The notes: generated by a model from the letters alone, not told the origin. 64,000 nucleotides of DNA from Pseudomonas sichuanensis (GCF_003231305.1 NZ_QKVM01000007.1:1-64000), one strand, 5' to 3'. Positions 1 through 9,263 are shown, counted from the stretch's first letter. Translations and numbers: made by a program.

Positions 1-1
1 C

Positions 2-3000
2 GCGCAGGTGCGCAACCAGGGCGTGATCGAGGCCGGGGTCGAGGCGGACAAGCGCCGCAACGATACTTCTGACCTGACTCTGACCAGCACTGGCCTGGTC
101 AACAGCGGCCAGATCGTCGCCAGCCGCGACCTGGCGGTGACCGTCAGCGACACCCTGGTGAACAGCGGCGGCCTCAAGGGCCAGCGCCAGACCGTGGTGG
201 CCGACACCCTGGACAACCGCGGCGGCAAGGTGCTCGCGGACAGTGAACTGAAGGTCACCAGCCGGGTGCTGGACAACCGCGCAGCCGGCGCGCTGAGCAG
301 CGACGGCAACACTACCGTCACCGCCCGTGAACGCCTGGACAACCAGGGCGGCCGGGTGGTCGGGGTGACCGAGCTGCAAGTAAACGGCGGCGAGGTCAAC
401 AACGGCGCCAAGGGGCTGATCGCCAGTGATGGGCAACTGACCGTCGACGTCGCGCAACTGAACAACCAGGGCGGCAAGCTCTCCGCCAGCCACCAGCAGC
501 TCAAGGGCGGCGGCCTGAACAACCAGGGCGGCAGCGTGGTGGGCAACACCATCGAGGCCAGCTTCGACCGGCTCGACAACCAGGGCGGCAGCCTGGTCGC
601 TCGGGAGGGTGAGGCGACCGTCACCGCCCGCCAGCAGTTGAACAACGGCGGCGGTACGCTGCAGGCCAAGACCCACCTGCAGGTCAACGGCGGCGAGCTG
701 CTCAACCAAGGCGGCGCGCTGTTGGGCGCCAGTGTCACGCTCGATGGCGCGTCCCTGGACAACAGCCAGAAAGGCCGGGTGGTGGCCGAAGAGGGGGACT
801 TGACCGTCAAGGCCAGCGGGGCCGTGAACAACAGTGGCGGGCGCTTGCAGGCGACTGTCGCGAACGTGGACATCAGCGCCGCCAGCCTGGATAACCAGAG
901 CGGCGTGGTGGTCGGGCAGAAGGCTGTGAAGGCCACCGCCACCGGCGGCACCCTCGACAACCGCGCCGGCCAGTTGCTGGGTAGCCGCCTGGAACTGACC
1001 GCCGACACCGTCGACAACCGGGTGGGCGGGCAGGTGCTGGCCGGCAGCGAAGGCCTGCTGATCAAGGCCAGCACCGTGCGCAACCAGCAAGGTAAGTTGC
1101 TGGCCGGCGGTTCGCTGGCCGAGCTGCTGCTCGGCGCCGGGCGGCTGGATAACCAGCAGGGCAGCCTGACCGCCAGCGCCATCACCCTGGTGGCCGGCGA
1201 TGCCGACAACAGCGGTGGCACCCTGGCCAGCCTGGCCGGCAACCAGCAACTGACCGTGCAGCGCCTGATCAACCGCAGCGGTTTGATCGAAGCCAGCCAG
1301 TCCGTGCAGGTCAAGGGCCAGAGCCTGGACAACAGCGGTGGCAAGCTGATCGCCCACGCGGGCGACAAGGCGAGCATCGAGCTGAGCGGCCAGTTGGACA
1401 ACCGCGGTGGCCGCATTGCCAGCGCCACCACCGACCTTGAGGTCAAGGCCGCCAGCCTGCTCAACCAAGGCGCAACCCTGGAGCATGCCGGCCTCGGCAG
1501 CCTGGTGCTGAACGCCAATGCTTTCAGTGGTAGCCAAGGCAGCGTCAGCAGCCTGGGCAAGGGCAGCTGGACCCTGGCCAACGTTGCCAGCGTCGGCACC
1601 TGGCACACCAACGGCGCCCTGGATGTCAGCGGCCTGCAAAGCATCGCCCTGGGCGCAGGCGAGCGTATCGCCAGCGCCAGCGACCTGAGCCTGGCCGGCG
1701 TGCAACTGAGCAATGCCGGGGAGCTGGTGACTGACGGCAAGCTGACCCTGGAGATGTCCGGTGACCTGGTCAACCAGGGCCTGTTCTCCAGCCTCAAGGC
1801 CATGAGCATCAGCGGCAACAACCTGGCCCAGGACGGTGGCCGCATCGCCAGCAAAGAGGCGATGACGCTGACGCTGAACGGTGCCTTGAGCAACCGTGGC
1901 AGGCTGACCAGCAGCCAGACCCTGGACATCACCGCCGCCAGCATCGATAACCAGGGCACCCTCGGCGCCCAGGGCAAGGCGACGCTGCATGCCCGTGGGG
2001 CGATCAACAACCAGCAGGACAGCCTGCTGTTCGCCGGCGGCCCGCTGGAGTTGCGCGGCACCAGCCTGCTCAACCGTTACGCCGACATCTACAGCAAGGG
2101 CGACTTGAGCTTCGCGGCGCTCGGCGGCGGGCGGGCGGCGAGCCTGCAGAACCTCTCGGGCAGTATCGAAAGCGAAGGCAGCATCGACCTGAAGGTCGAT
2201 TCGCTGGAGAACGCCAAGGCCGACTTCGTGGCCGGCACGGCCATCGTCAATCGCTACTTCCGCATCAATTGCACCGACTGCAGCGGCGGTCACAACACCG
2301 GTCAGTTCATCCTCACCACCACCTACAAAGGTACGGTGACCCGCGACTCGCCAGCTGCGCGCCTGCTGGCCAACCGCGACATGACCCTGGATACCGTCAC
2401 GGTCGATAACCGTCACAGTCTGCTGGCGGCCAACGGCAATCTCACCGCCACCGCGCAGAATTTCTATAACCGTGGCCTGACCCTGGACGGCCGGGTGGAA
2501 GAAACCAGCTACCTGGTGCACGACGTTAGCTCTGGCACCTTCGCTGCCGTGCGGGCTATTGCCGACAGCTGGAACGCGCAGAACCGCGACCTGCCGGGGG
2601 ACCAGCAGGCGCCGTTGCCGACCGAGATCACCAGTTACCCGATCTGGAGCGATGGCAGCACCGTGCGGCCGGGGGCCGAAACCGCCTACGCCGGTACGGT
2701 CCAGGCAGGCGGCACCCTGTCGCTGAATGTCAGCGGCGAGCTGGTCAACGGTACCCTTGATGCGCAGACCAACGCCCAGCTCACCGGCAAGGCGCTGGAC
2801 AGTTCGGCGGGCGGCGCGGGCGGGGTCCAGGTCACCCTGGGCACCCAGGCCGGCGACCCTGGCCCGTTGAAAGACGTCAAACGCATCGAGACCACGCTGG
2901 AGGATGGCACCAAGCAGATCAGCTTCGTGCCGGTCGATTTCAGCGGCGCGCCCTTCGTCAGCGTCGACCCGACTGCGCTGCCGAGCTTCCGCTTGCCCCA

Positions 3001-6000
3001 GGGTGAGTACGGCCTGTTCGTCCGCAGCCAGAACCCGAGCGCCCGCTACCTGATCGAGACCAACCCTGAGCTCACCGACCCAGGGCGCTTCATGGCCTCG
3101 GACTACCTGCTCGGCAACCTCGGCTTCGACCCCGACCAGGCCTGGCGCCGTCTTGGCGACGGCCGCTACGAAACCCGCCTGGTCGCCGACGCGGTGCGTG
3201 CGCAGACCGGCCAGCGCTTCCTCGCCGATGGCCTGAGCAGCGACTACGAGCAGTTCAAGTACCTGATGGACAACGCCGTGGCCAGCAAGGATGCCCTCGG
3301 CCTGAGCGTGGGGGTGGGCCTCACCAGCCAGCAAGTCGCGGCGTTGACCCATGACATCGTGTGGATGGAGGAGCGGGTCGTCGATGGCGAGAAGGTATTG
3401 GCGCCGGTGCTGTACCTGGCCAAGGTCGATTCGCGCAACCTGCGTGGCGGCAGCCTGATCCAGGGCCGCGACCTCGACCTGGTCACCGGCGGCGACCTGA
3501 AGAGTGTCGGTACCCTGCGTGCCAGCAACGACCTGATCGCCACCGTGGGCGGCAGCTTCTATCAAGGCGGGCTGACCCAGGCCAACGAAAGCCTGGCGAT
3601 CACGGCCCAGGACAGCATCCGCAATGCCCTGGCCGGTGAAATCCGCGGCAACGATGTCGAGCTGGTATCGCTCAAGGGCGACATCCTCAACGACCGCACG
3701 GCCACCGAGGTCGGGGTGGGCAACGACCGGGTCACCCGTGTCGATGCAGGTTCGCTGATCAGCGCCCGAGGTGACCTGAAAATGGTCGCCGCCGAGGACC
3801 TGACCAACAAAGGCCGGATCAGCAGCGGTGGCGATCTGACCGTCAAGGCGGGCGGTGATATCAACCTGGTCGCGGTACAGGACCGGACCGTCACCGTCGA
3901 GGGCCTGGACCGCGGGCTGCGTACCGAAGAAACCGTGAAGCTGCTCGGTTCCAGCGTGGAAGCGGCGGGCAACCTGACCTTCCAGGCGGGCGGCGACTTC
4001 AACATGGTCGCCAGCAGCGCCAGTGCCGGCAAGGACCTCGCTGTTAACGCCACCGGCGACGTCAACCTGATTTCCGGCGAGGACCTGCACAGCGTCGATA
4101 CCCACCGCAAGGATGGCAAGAAGAAGATCCACGAGGTCGAGGAGCAGACCCATGTGGTCTCGGCCAGCCTGAGCGCCGGAAACAACCTCGACGTCAAGGC
4201 CGGCAACGATGTGAACCTGGTGGCGAGCAAGCTCACTGCCGGCGACGAGGCGTACATCTTCGCCGGCAATGACATCAATCTGATCGCCGCGCAGGAACGT
4301 GACTACAGCCTGTACGACATGACCAAGAAGGGGGGCTGGGGCAGCAAACAGACTCAGCGCGACGAGGTCACCGACATCACCCATGTCGGTACCCGGATCA
4401 CCACCGGCGGCGATCTGACCCTGATCAGCGACGGCGACCAGTTGTACCAGGCCGCCAAGCTCAACAGCGGCAATGACCTGACCCTGATCAGTGGCGGCAG
4501 CATCACCTTCGAGTCGGTGAAGGACCTGCACGACGAGAGCCACACCAAGTCCAAGGGCGACCTGGCCTGGAACAGCTCCAAGGGCAAGGGCAGCACCGAC
4601 GAGACCTTGATCCAGAGCGAGTTGAACGCCAACGGCAGCCTGATCATGCAGGCCGTCGATGGCATCAAGATCGACATCAAGCAGGTCGACCAGCAAAGCG
4701 TCAGCCAGATCATCGACAGCATGGTCGAGGCCAATCCCAACCTGGCCTGGCTCAAAGAGGCGGAGAAACGCGGCGACATCGACTGGCGCCAGGTGAAGGA
4801 GATCCACGAGTCCTTCAAATACAGCCAGTCTGGGCTCGGCGCCGCCCCATCGTTGATCATCGCGATTGTCGCGGCGGCCTATCTGGGCCCGTTGATGGGC
4901 GCGTTCGCCAGCAACCTGGCGGTGGGCTCGATCAACAACGGCGGCAACATCGGCCAAGGCCTGAAATTCGCCCTGAGCAAGGAGAACCTGCAGAGCTACG
5001 CCATCGCGGCGGCCTCGGCGTACCTGATCTCGCCGCAGCTGGACAAGGCGTTCGGTGTCTCCACCGACAACGCCAACAAGATCACCAAGGGCTTCGACCT
5101 TGGCAGCATGACCGACATCGTCCGCTTCGGCGCCTATGCGACTACCCAGAGTGTGCTGCAAGCGGGGCTTGAGACTGCCATCAAGGGCGGCAGCTACGCC
5201 GAGAACCTCAAAGGCAACCTGGTGGTCCAGGCCGGCAATGTCGGCATGGCGATTGGCTTCAACATGATCGGCGACTGGTCGCTGGGCAAATACCCCGACG
5301 GCAGCCCGCAGAAAGTCATGGCACACGCCTTGTTCGGCGGCCTGGTCGCCAAGGCCTCGGGCAGTGATTTCATGACCGGTGCGTTGGCGGCCGGGGCCAA
5401 CGAGGCGCTGAGCAAAGCCCTGCAGAAGATGGTTGGCGGCGATGAAAACCTTGAGCTGATGGCGTCGCAGATTGTCGGGGTGCTGGCCGGCGTGGCGGTG
5501 GATGGCGACTTTGCCAAGGGGTCGGAGATCGCCAAATACGCAACGGCTTACAACCAGCAGGTTCACCGTCAGGCCAAGGAACGCCTGGAGAAAGGCCTGG
5601 CCGTCCTGCACGCCCAAGGCAAGTACCTGGACCTCGATGCCGATACGGTACTGGTGGACTTGCGCAAGATTGCCGATGGCAAGGTGGACAGTTCCAAAGA
5701 GCTCAACCCCCAGGTGGTCGCCTTCCTCAATGCGGAGTTCGATCCAGGCAGTCTCAGGGAGAAGATGTTCGAGCCTGAGGACTGGGAGGAGTATGCTGGC
5801 ATCGCCATTGAACTGCTCTACCCGCTGCCCGCCGGCAAGATTAACGCCTTGCAGAAAATTGGCGGCAAGCTGTCACCCAAAGCCTTGGCGATGCTGGAAG
5901 AGAAGTTTGGTGTCGATGTAATCAACGCTGCTTACAAGGGCGCTGACGACGTGGCCACCGTGAGTGGCAAGACGTGCGTCTATAGCTGCGTCATCGATGG

Positions 6001-6307
6001 TACGACACGCTATGTAGGCATTACCAAGGACATTGTTGCGCGCGGCAAGGCCCACTTGAACGAAAAGGGTATCGTCATTGAAAAGATCAACGGCCTTGAG
6101 AATCTGTCGCGAGCTGATGCGCGTGCAGTCGAGCAAACGCTGATCGTTTGGCACGGGTTCATCAAATACAATAACCGCGAGCTGCAAGGGGGGACGTTGT
6201 TGAACATGATCAACTCGATTTCGAAGGTCAAGGATCCGACGGCATACGAAAAAGCCTTGATTCGCGGTGTTCAGTTGCTGAGAAGCGTCAAGTACGAAGG
6301 GTTTTGA
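2..6307 (+). CDS. cdiA: CdiA-like filamentous haemagglutinin exoprotein with GIY-YIG-like C-terminal toxin (5' end outside window)
   Basis: The reading frame is already open at the window edge, so the N-terminal signal and TPS secretion domain are missing. Most of the visible 2100 residues are degenerate filamentous-haemagglutinin repeats built on 'LDNQGG / LNNQGG / VNNGG' units, which in this family form a long beta-helical stalk exported by a two-partner (CdiB) system. From about nt 5050 to 5560 comes a Gly/Ala-rich pretoxin region ending in a YNQQVH motif, the junction type seen in pseudomonad CdiA proteins instead of VENN. The last ~110 residues look like a GIY-YIG (URI-type) nuclease: VYS near nt 5978, YVGIT near 6011, then Arg (6041), His (6053) and Glu (6131) at the expected spacing. 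Codon use becomes less GC-biased here, as expected for an exchangeable toxin tip. Inferred role: the tip enters neighbouring cells and cuts nucleic acid. The family call is firm; the nuclease call is motif-based. Confidence 0.9.
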   Translation, partial: AQVRNQGVIEAGVEADKRRNDTSDLTLTSTGLVNSGQIVASRDLAVTVSDTLVNSGGLKGQRQTVVADTLDNRGGKVLADSELKVTSRVLDNRAAGALSSDGNTTVTARERLDNQGGRVVGVTELQVNGGEVNNGAKGLIASDGQLTVDVAQLNNQGGKLSASHQQLKGGGLNNQGGSVVGNTIEASFDRLDNQGGSLVAREGEATVTARQQLNNGGGTLQAKTHLQVNGGELLNQGGALLGASVTLDGASLDNSQKGRVVAEEGDLTVKASGAVNNSGGRLQATVANVDISAASLDNQSGVVVGQKAVKATATGGTLDNRAGQLLGSRLELTADTVDNRVGGQVLAGSEGLLIKASTVRNQQGKLLAGGSLAELLLGAGRLDNQQGSLTASAITLVAGDADNSGGTLASLAGNQQLTVQRLINRSGLIEASQSVQVKGQSLDNSGGKLIAHAGDKASIELSGQLDNRGGRIASATTDLEVKAASLLNQGATLEHAGLGSLVLNANAFSGSQGSVSSLGKGSWTLANVASVGTWHTNGALDVSGLQSIALGAGERIASASDLSLAGVQLSNAGELVTDGKLTLEMSGDLVNQGLFSSLKAMSISGNNLAQDGGRIASKEAMTLTLNGALSNRGRLTSSQTLDITAASIDNQGTLGAQGKATLHARGAINNQQDSLLFAGGPLELRGTSLLNRYADIYSKGDLSFAALGGGRAASLQNLSGSIESEGSIDLKVDSLENAKADFVAGTAIVNRYFRINCTDCSGGHNTGQFILTTTYKGTVTRDSPAARLLANRDMTLDTVTVDNRHSLLAANGNLTATAQNFYNRGLTLDGRVEETSYLVHDVSSGTFAAVRAIADSWNAQNRDLPGDQQAPLPTEITSYPIWSDGSTVRPGAETAYAGTVQAGGTLSLNVSGELVNGTLDAQTNAQLTGKALDSSAGGAGGVQVTLGTQAGDPGPLKDVKRIETTLEDGTKQISFVPVDFSGAPFVSVDPTALPSFRLPQGEYGLFVRSQNPSARYLIETNPELTDPGRFMASDYLLGNLGFDPDQAWRRLGDGRYETRLVADAVRAQTGQRFLADGLSSDYEQFKYLMDNAVASKDALGLSVGVGLTSQQVAALTHDIVWMEERVVDGEKVLAPVLYLAKVDSRNLRGGSLIQGRDLDLVTGGDLKSVGTLRASNDLIATVGGSFYQGGLTQANESLAITAQDSIRNALAGEIRGNDVELVSLKGDILNDRTATEVGVGNDRVTRVDAGSLISARGDLKMVAAEDLTNKGRISSGGDLTVKAGGDINLVAVQDRTVTVEGLDRGLRTEETVKLLGSSVEAAGNLTFQAGGDFNMVASSASAGKDLAVNATGDVNLISGEDLHSVDTHRKDGKKKIHEVEEQTHVVSASLSAGNNLDVKAGNDVNLVASKLTAGDEAYIFAGNDINLIAAQERDYSLYDMTKKGGWGSKQTQRDEVTDITHVGTRITTGGDLTLISDGDQLYQAAKLNSGNDLTLISGGSITFESVKDLHDESHTKSKGDLAWNSSKGKGSTDETLIQSELNANGSLIMQAVDGIKIDIKQVDQQSVSQIIDSMVEANPNLAWLKEAEKRGDIDWRQVKEIHESFKYSQSGLGAAPSLIIAIVAAAYLGPLMGAFASNLAVGSINNGGNIGQGLKFALSKENLQSYAIAAASAYLISPQLDKAFGVSTDNANKITKGFDLGSMTDIVRFGAYATTQSVLQAGLETAIKGGSYAENLKGNLVVQAGNVGMAIGFNMIGDWSLGKYPDGSPQKVMAHALFGGLVAKASGSDFMTGALAAGANEALSKALQKMVGGDENLELMASQIVGVLAGVAVDGDFAKGSEIAKYATAYNQQVHRQAKERLEKGLAVLHAQGKYLDLDADTVLVDLRKIADGKVDSSKELNPQVVAFLNAEFDPGSLREKMFEPEDWEEYAGIAIELLYPLPAGKINALQKIGGKLSPKALAMLEEKFGVDVINAAYKGADDVATVSGKTCVYSCVIDGTTRYVGITKDIVARGKAHLNEKGIVIEKINGLENLSRADARAVEQTLIVWHGFIKYNNRELQGGTLLNMINSISKVKDPTAYEKALIRGVQLLRSVKYEGF

Positions 6308-6766
6308 ATGGCTAAGAGAGTGAAGTTGGGCGACGTGTTGCAAGTGTTGACGTCGCAGGGGGTCGCTTATGCGCAGGTCACTCACAAGCACCCCGAATAT
6401 GGCTATTTGATCCGGGTGTTCAGCGGCTTTCATGACCGCCAACCCGGCGATTTTGCAACTGTTGTAGCTGGGCCGGTGCTGTTTTCTGCATTTTTCGTGG
6501 TGCAGACGGCGGTCAACCAGAGCCTGTTGGCAGTAGTGGGCCATGTTCCGGTGCCCGAGCACCTGCAAGCATTCCCGGTCTTTCGCAGCAGGAATGGTGG
6601 GGCGGGTGGGTCCTTGTGGCTATGGGATGGCGAAACATCCGTTTGCCTGGAACGGGAGCTGAGTGAACAAGAGCAACGCTACCCGGTCAGAGGCATCATC
6701 AGCGCACCGCTGCTGGTAGAGCGTATCGAGAAAAACTACCGGGCCGAGACACACGAGGCGTGGTGA
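6308..6766 (+). CDS. Imm26-type immunity protein
   Basis: This 152-residue cytosolic protein starts on the base after the cdiA stop codon, the position expected for the cognate immunity gene. Its N-terminus (KRVKLGDVLQV...AYAQVTHKHPEYGYLIRVF) is the signature I associate with the Imm26 family of polymorphic-toxin immunity proteins. There is no signal peptide or membrane segment, so it should act in the cytoplasm by binding the toxin tip of CdiA made by sibling cells. Translation is probably coupled to cdiA, because there is no spacer and no separate strong ribosome binding site. A rho-independent terminator follows, so the pair forms the 3' end of the operon. Family assignment is from recognition of the conserved N-terminal segment, not a search. 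Confidence 0.8.
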   Translation: MAKRVKLGDVLQVLTSQGVAYAQVTHKHPEYGYLIRVFSGFHDRQPGDFATVVAGPVLFSAFFVVQTAVNQSLLAVVGHVPVPEHLQAFPVFRSRNGGAGGSLWLWDGETSVCLERELSEQEQRYPVRGIISAPLLVERIEKNYRAETHEAW

Positions 6767-6769
6767 GCG

Positions 6770-6806
6770 AACGACAACACCCGCCTTGCACGAGTGTTGT
6801 CGTTTT
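6770..6806 (+). terminator. Rho-independent terminator after the cdiA/immunity genes
   Basis: An 11-base perfect inverted repeat (AACGACAACAC at 6770-6780 and GTGTTGTCGTT at 6794-6804) runs into TTTT, just after the immunity gene stop. Confidence 0.85.
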
Positions 6807-6846
6807 CGAGCGGCGCTGACACAGCGGCCAGCCTGGCAGATCTAAC

Positions 6847-7740
6847 TCAGTTGGCCTGTTTCAGGCCATCGAGCAGGGTCAGCAGCCGGGCACGATCCTT
6901 CTCCCCCAGCCCGAACACTGGCCGCCGTGGCTCGCCCACCGGCAGCCCGGTCATGCCCAGCCCGGCCTTTATGGTCGCCGGCAAACCACCCTTGAGGATG
7001 AAATCCAGCAACGGCAACTGGCGGTAGAACAGCGCCTGCGCCTGGGCAAGGTCGCCGGCCAGCACCGCCTGGTACAGCTGCTGGTTCAGCGCGGGGATCA
7101 GGTTGGCCGCCGCCGTGCACCAGCCCTTGGCCCCGGCAACGAAGGCCTCCAGCGCCAACGGGTTGCAGCCGTTGTAGAACGGCACTTGGCCCTCGCCGAG
7201 CAGCTGCAGCTTGTGCATGCGCTGGATGTCGCCGGTACTCTCCTTGACCATGGTGACGTTGTCCACCTCGCGCACGATTCGCAGGATCAGCTCCACCGGC
7301 ATGTCGGTGCCGCTGGTGGCGGGGTTGTTGTAGAGCATGATCGGGATATCGATGGCCGCGCCGATGGCGCGGTAGTGCTGGAGGATCTCGGCTTCGCTGA
7401 GCTTCCAGTACGCCGCCGGCAGCACCATCACCGCATCGGCGCCGTGTTGCTGGGCGAAGCGCGCACGGCGCACGGCACCCGCGGTGGTCAGGTCAGAGAC
7501 ACTGACGATGCTCGGCACGCGCTTGCCGATGCGTTCCAGGCTGTACTGGGCGACTTGCTGCCATTCGCTGTCGCTGAGGTAAGCACCTTCGCCGGTGCTG
7601 CCCAGCGGGGCGATCACTTGCACGCCGCCGTCGATCAATCGGTCGATGGATTGGCCCAGGGCGGGCAGGTCGAGCTGCTCGCCGTCGTGGCTGAAGGGGG
7701 TGATGGTGTAGCCGATGATGCCGTGGAATTGAGTGGTCAT
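6847..7740 (-). CDS. Dihydrodipicolinate synthase family lyase
   Basis: This is a 297-residue (beta/alpha)8-barrel of the DapA/N-acetylneuraminate lyase superfamily, at the usual family length. Visible hallmarks are the GSTGE substrate-binding loop (residues 47-51), the catalytic Tyr in LYNNP (Tyr137) and the Schiff-base Lys in VKEST (Lys166), so it should be an active class I aldolase or dehydratase acting on a 2-oxo acid. The start chosen (MTTQFHG) has GGAG upstream and lies 33 bases downstream of the class II aldolase gene, with which it forms a two-gene operon read away from an XRE-cupin regulator. Being paired with an aldolase and not with lysine genes, it is unlikely to be the biosynthetic DapA. 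A catabolic role is inferred; the substrate is unknown. Confidence 0.85.
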   Translation of the reverse strand: MTTQFHGIIGYTITPFSHDGEQLDLPALGQSIDRLIDGGVQVIAPLGSTGEGAYLSDSEWQQVAQYSLERIGKRVPSIVSVSDLTTAGAVRRARFAQQHGADAVMVLPAAYWKLSEAEILQHYRAIGAAIDIPIMLYNNPATSGTDMPVELILRIVREVDNVTMVKESTGDIQRMHKLQLLGEGQVPFYNGCNPLALEAFVAGAKGWCTAAANLIPALNQQLYQAVLAGDLAQAQALFYRQLPLLDFILKGGLPATIKAGLGMTGLPVGEPRRPVFGLGEKDRARLLTLLDGLKQAN

Positions 7741-7773
7741 GCTAAAGGGCTCCGCAAGCAAGGCAGGGTAGGG

Positions 7774-8556
7774 TCAGGCGAGGCAATCGGCGTGCTGGCG
7801 CAGGGCCTGCCGGGCGTAGTAGTTGAATGCGGCGCCATGGCGCTTGGGGCGGTCGATCCAGTCGTGGGCGTCGCGGCCAAGCTCGGGGGCGATCGGTTTG
7901 ATGGTGCCGGCGGCCATGGCCAGCAGTTGCAGGCGCGCGGCGCGTTCGATCAGCTGGGCGTAGACACAGGCCTGCTCGATGCTGGCGCCGGTGGACAACT
8001 GGCCGTGGTGCGAGAGCAGGATGGCGCGCTTGTCGCCCAGGGCGGCGCTGATGATTTCGCCTTCTTCGTTGCCCACCGGCACGCCAGGCCAGGCTTCGAG
8101 GAACGCGCAGTCTTCGTACAACGGGCACAGGTCCATGTGCGACACCACCAGCGGCACTTCGAGCATCGACAGCGCGGCGACGTGGGTGGGGTGGGTGTGG
8201 ATTATGCAGTTCACATCCGGGCGGGCGCGGTACACCCAGCTGTGGAAGCGGTTGGCCGGGTTGGGCATGCCCTGGCCTTCCAGCACTTCCAGGTCTTCGT
8301 TGACCAGCAGCAGGTTGCTGGCAGTGATCTCGTCGAATCCCAGGCCCAGCTGCTGGGTGTAGAAGGTGCCCGGTTGCGGGCCACGGGCGCTGATCTGCCC
8401 GGCCAGGCCCGAGTCGTGGCCATTGTCGAACAGAATTCGGCAGGTCAGGGCCAGCTTTTCGCGCACAGTCCACGTATTATCCGCGAGCGAGCCTTGCATC
8501 TGCGTCAGTGCCTTTTGCACCAGTTGGTCTTTGCTGTGTGTCAGGGTGTTGGCCAT
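7774..8556 (-). CDS. Class II aldolase/adducin family protein
   Basis: This 260-residue protein has the class II aldolase/adducin head-domain fold. The zinc-binding histidines are visible in IIHTHPTHV near residue 115 and LSHHGQ near residue 180. Family members are fuculose-phosphate-type aldolases, sugar-phosphate epimerases or decarboxylating aldolases. The start at MANTLTHS is preceded by GAGG and leaves a regulatory gap to the divergent XRE-cupin gene. It is the first gene of the leftward pair with the DHDPS-family lyase, which suggests consecutive steps in breaking down one hydroxy or oxo acid. That pathway is an inference. A longer open frame upstream is ignored because it would run through the operator. 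Confidence 0.8.
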   Translation of the reverse strand: MANTLTHSKDQLVQKALTQMQGSLADNTWTVREKLALTCRILFDNGHDSGLAGQISARGPQPGTFYTQQLGLGFDEITASNLLLVNEDLEVLEGQGMPNPANRFHSWVYRARPDVNCIIHTHPTHVAALSMLEVPLVVSHMDLCPLYEDCAFLEAWPGVPVGNEEGEIISAALGDKRAILLSHHGQLSTGASIEQACVYAQLIERAARLQLLAMAAGTIKPIAPELGRDAHDWIDRPKRHGAAFNYYARQALRQHADCLA

Positions 8557-8640
8557 GGGGAGTGATCCTCTGTGGCGTGATGGTGGATGTCTCGGCTGGC
8601 CCGCCCCCTTGCTTTCGACGGTGGAGGGGCGGTCCATCAG

Positions 8641-8676
8641 ATGACACAAATAATCCTATATGACACAAAGTGTCAT
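8641..8676. promoter_or_regulatory. Palindromic operator between the aldolase operon and the XRE-cupin regulator
   Basis: A perfect palindrome ATGACAC-AAA-GTGTCAT lies at 8660-8676. The same half-site plus spacer (ATGACACAAA) occurs again at 8641-8650, 19 bases upstream, in the same orientation. The A+T-rich stretch TAATCCTATAT between them could hold a -10 element. The position in a divergent intergenic region, next to a helix-turn-helix regulator gene, makes autoregulation plus control of the aldolase operon the simplest reading. Confidence 0.65.
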
Positions 8677-8710
8677 TAGCAAGTGCGTTTGTCCGGGAAA
8701 GCCGCTTCAC

Positions 8711-9253
8711 ATGTCTATCCGACTGAAATTGCTGCGCAAGAAATTGGGGATCACCCTTGAGGTGCTGGCTGAAAAATCCGGCATGACCAAGAGCTACCTG
8801 TCCAAGGTCGAGCGTGGCCTGAATACGCCGTCGATCGCCGCCGCGCTGAAACTGGCGCGGGCGCTGAACGTCAATGTCGAGGAGCTGTTCGACGGCGAGC
8901 AGGAAGGCCAGGCGCGCTATAGCCTGGTACGTCGCGGCGAGCGCCAGGCGCTGGTCGGCAACGGCCAAGGGCCGGGTTACGCGGTGCTCACCTCGCAGGT
9001 TGGCCAGCGCAGCCTGTTGCCGTTCTTGATCCAACCCCCCACCGAGTTCACCGATCCGACCTTCAAGGAGCACGAGGGCGAGGAGTTCCTGTTCGTCCAC
9101 GAGGGCCAGGTGGAGGTGGACTTCATGAGCGAGCGGGTGCTGCTGGAGGCGGGCGACGCCCTGCATTTCAACGCCCAGACCCCGCACCGCCTGCGCTCCG
9201 TGGGCGAACGCCAGGCCCAGTTGCTGGTGGTGGTGCAGGGCGGGGAAGGGTGA
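8711..9253 (+). CDS. XRE family transcriptional regulator with C-terminal cupin sensor domain
   Basis: The 180-residue protein has an N-terminal HTH_3 domain (residues ~5-60: RKKLGITLEVLAEKSGMTKSYLSKVERG, a classic XRE recognition helix) and a C-terminal small beta-barrel cupin (about 105-178, with FKEHEGEEFLFV and GDALHFNAQTPHRL). In this family (PuuR/SutR-like) the cupin binds a small catabolite and alters DNA binding. I start at MSIRLK; an upstream Met in frame lies inside the palindromic operator. It is divergent from the class II aldolase/DHDPS-lyase pair, its likely target, and is followed 10 bases later by an AraC regulator gene, probably co-transcribed. Confidence 0.88.
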   Translation: MSIRLKLLRKKLGITLEVLAEKSGMTKSYLSKVERGLNTPSIAAALKLARALNVNVEELFDGEQEGQARYSLVRRGERQALVGNGQGPGYAVLTSQVGQRSLLPFLIQPPTEFTDPTFKEHEGEEFLFVHEGQVEVDFMSERVLLEAGDALHFNAQTPHRLRSVGERQAQLLVVVQGGEG

Positions 9254-9263
9254 GGGCAAGGCG

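Noticed and set aside
1..2200. Tandem repeats at the start of the window as a possible CRISPR or satellite array.
   Set aside because: The repeats are degenerate, in frame and encode the haemagglutinin units (LDNQGG); there are no unique spacers between identical repeats.
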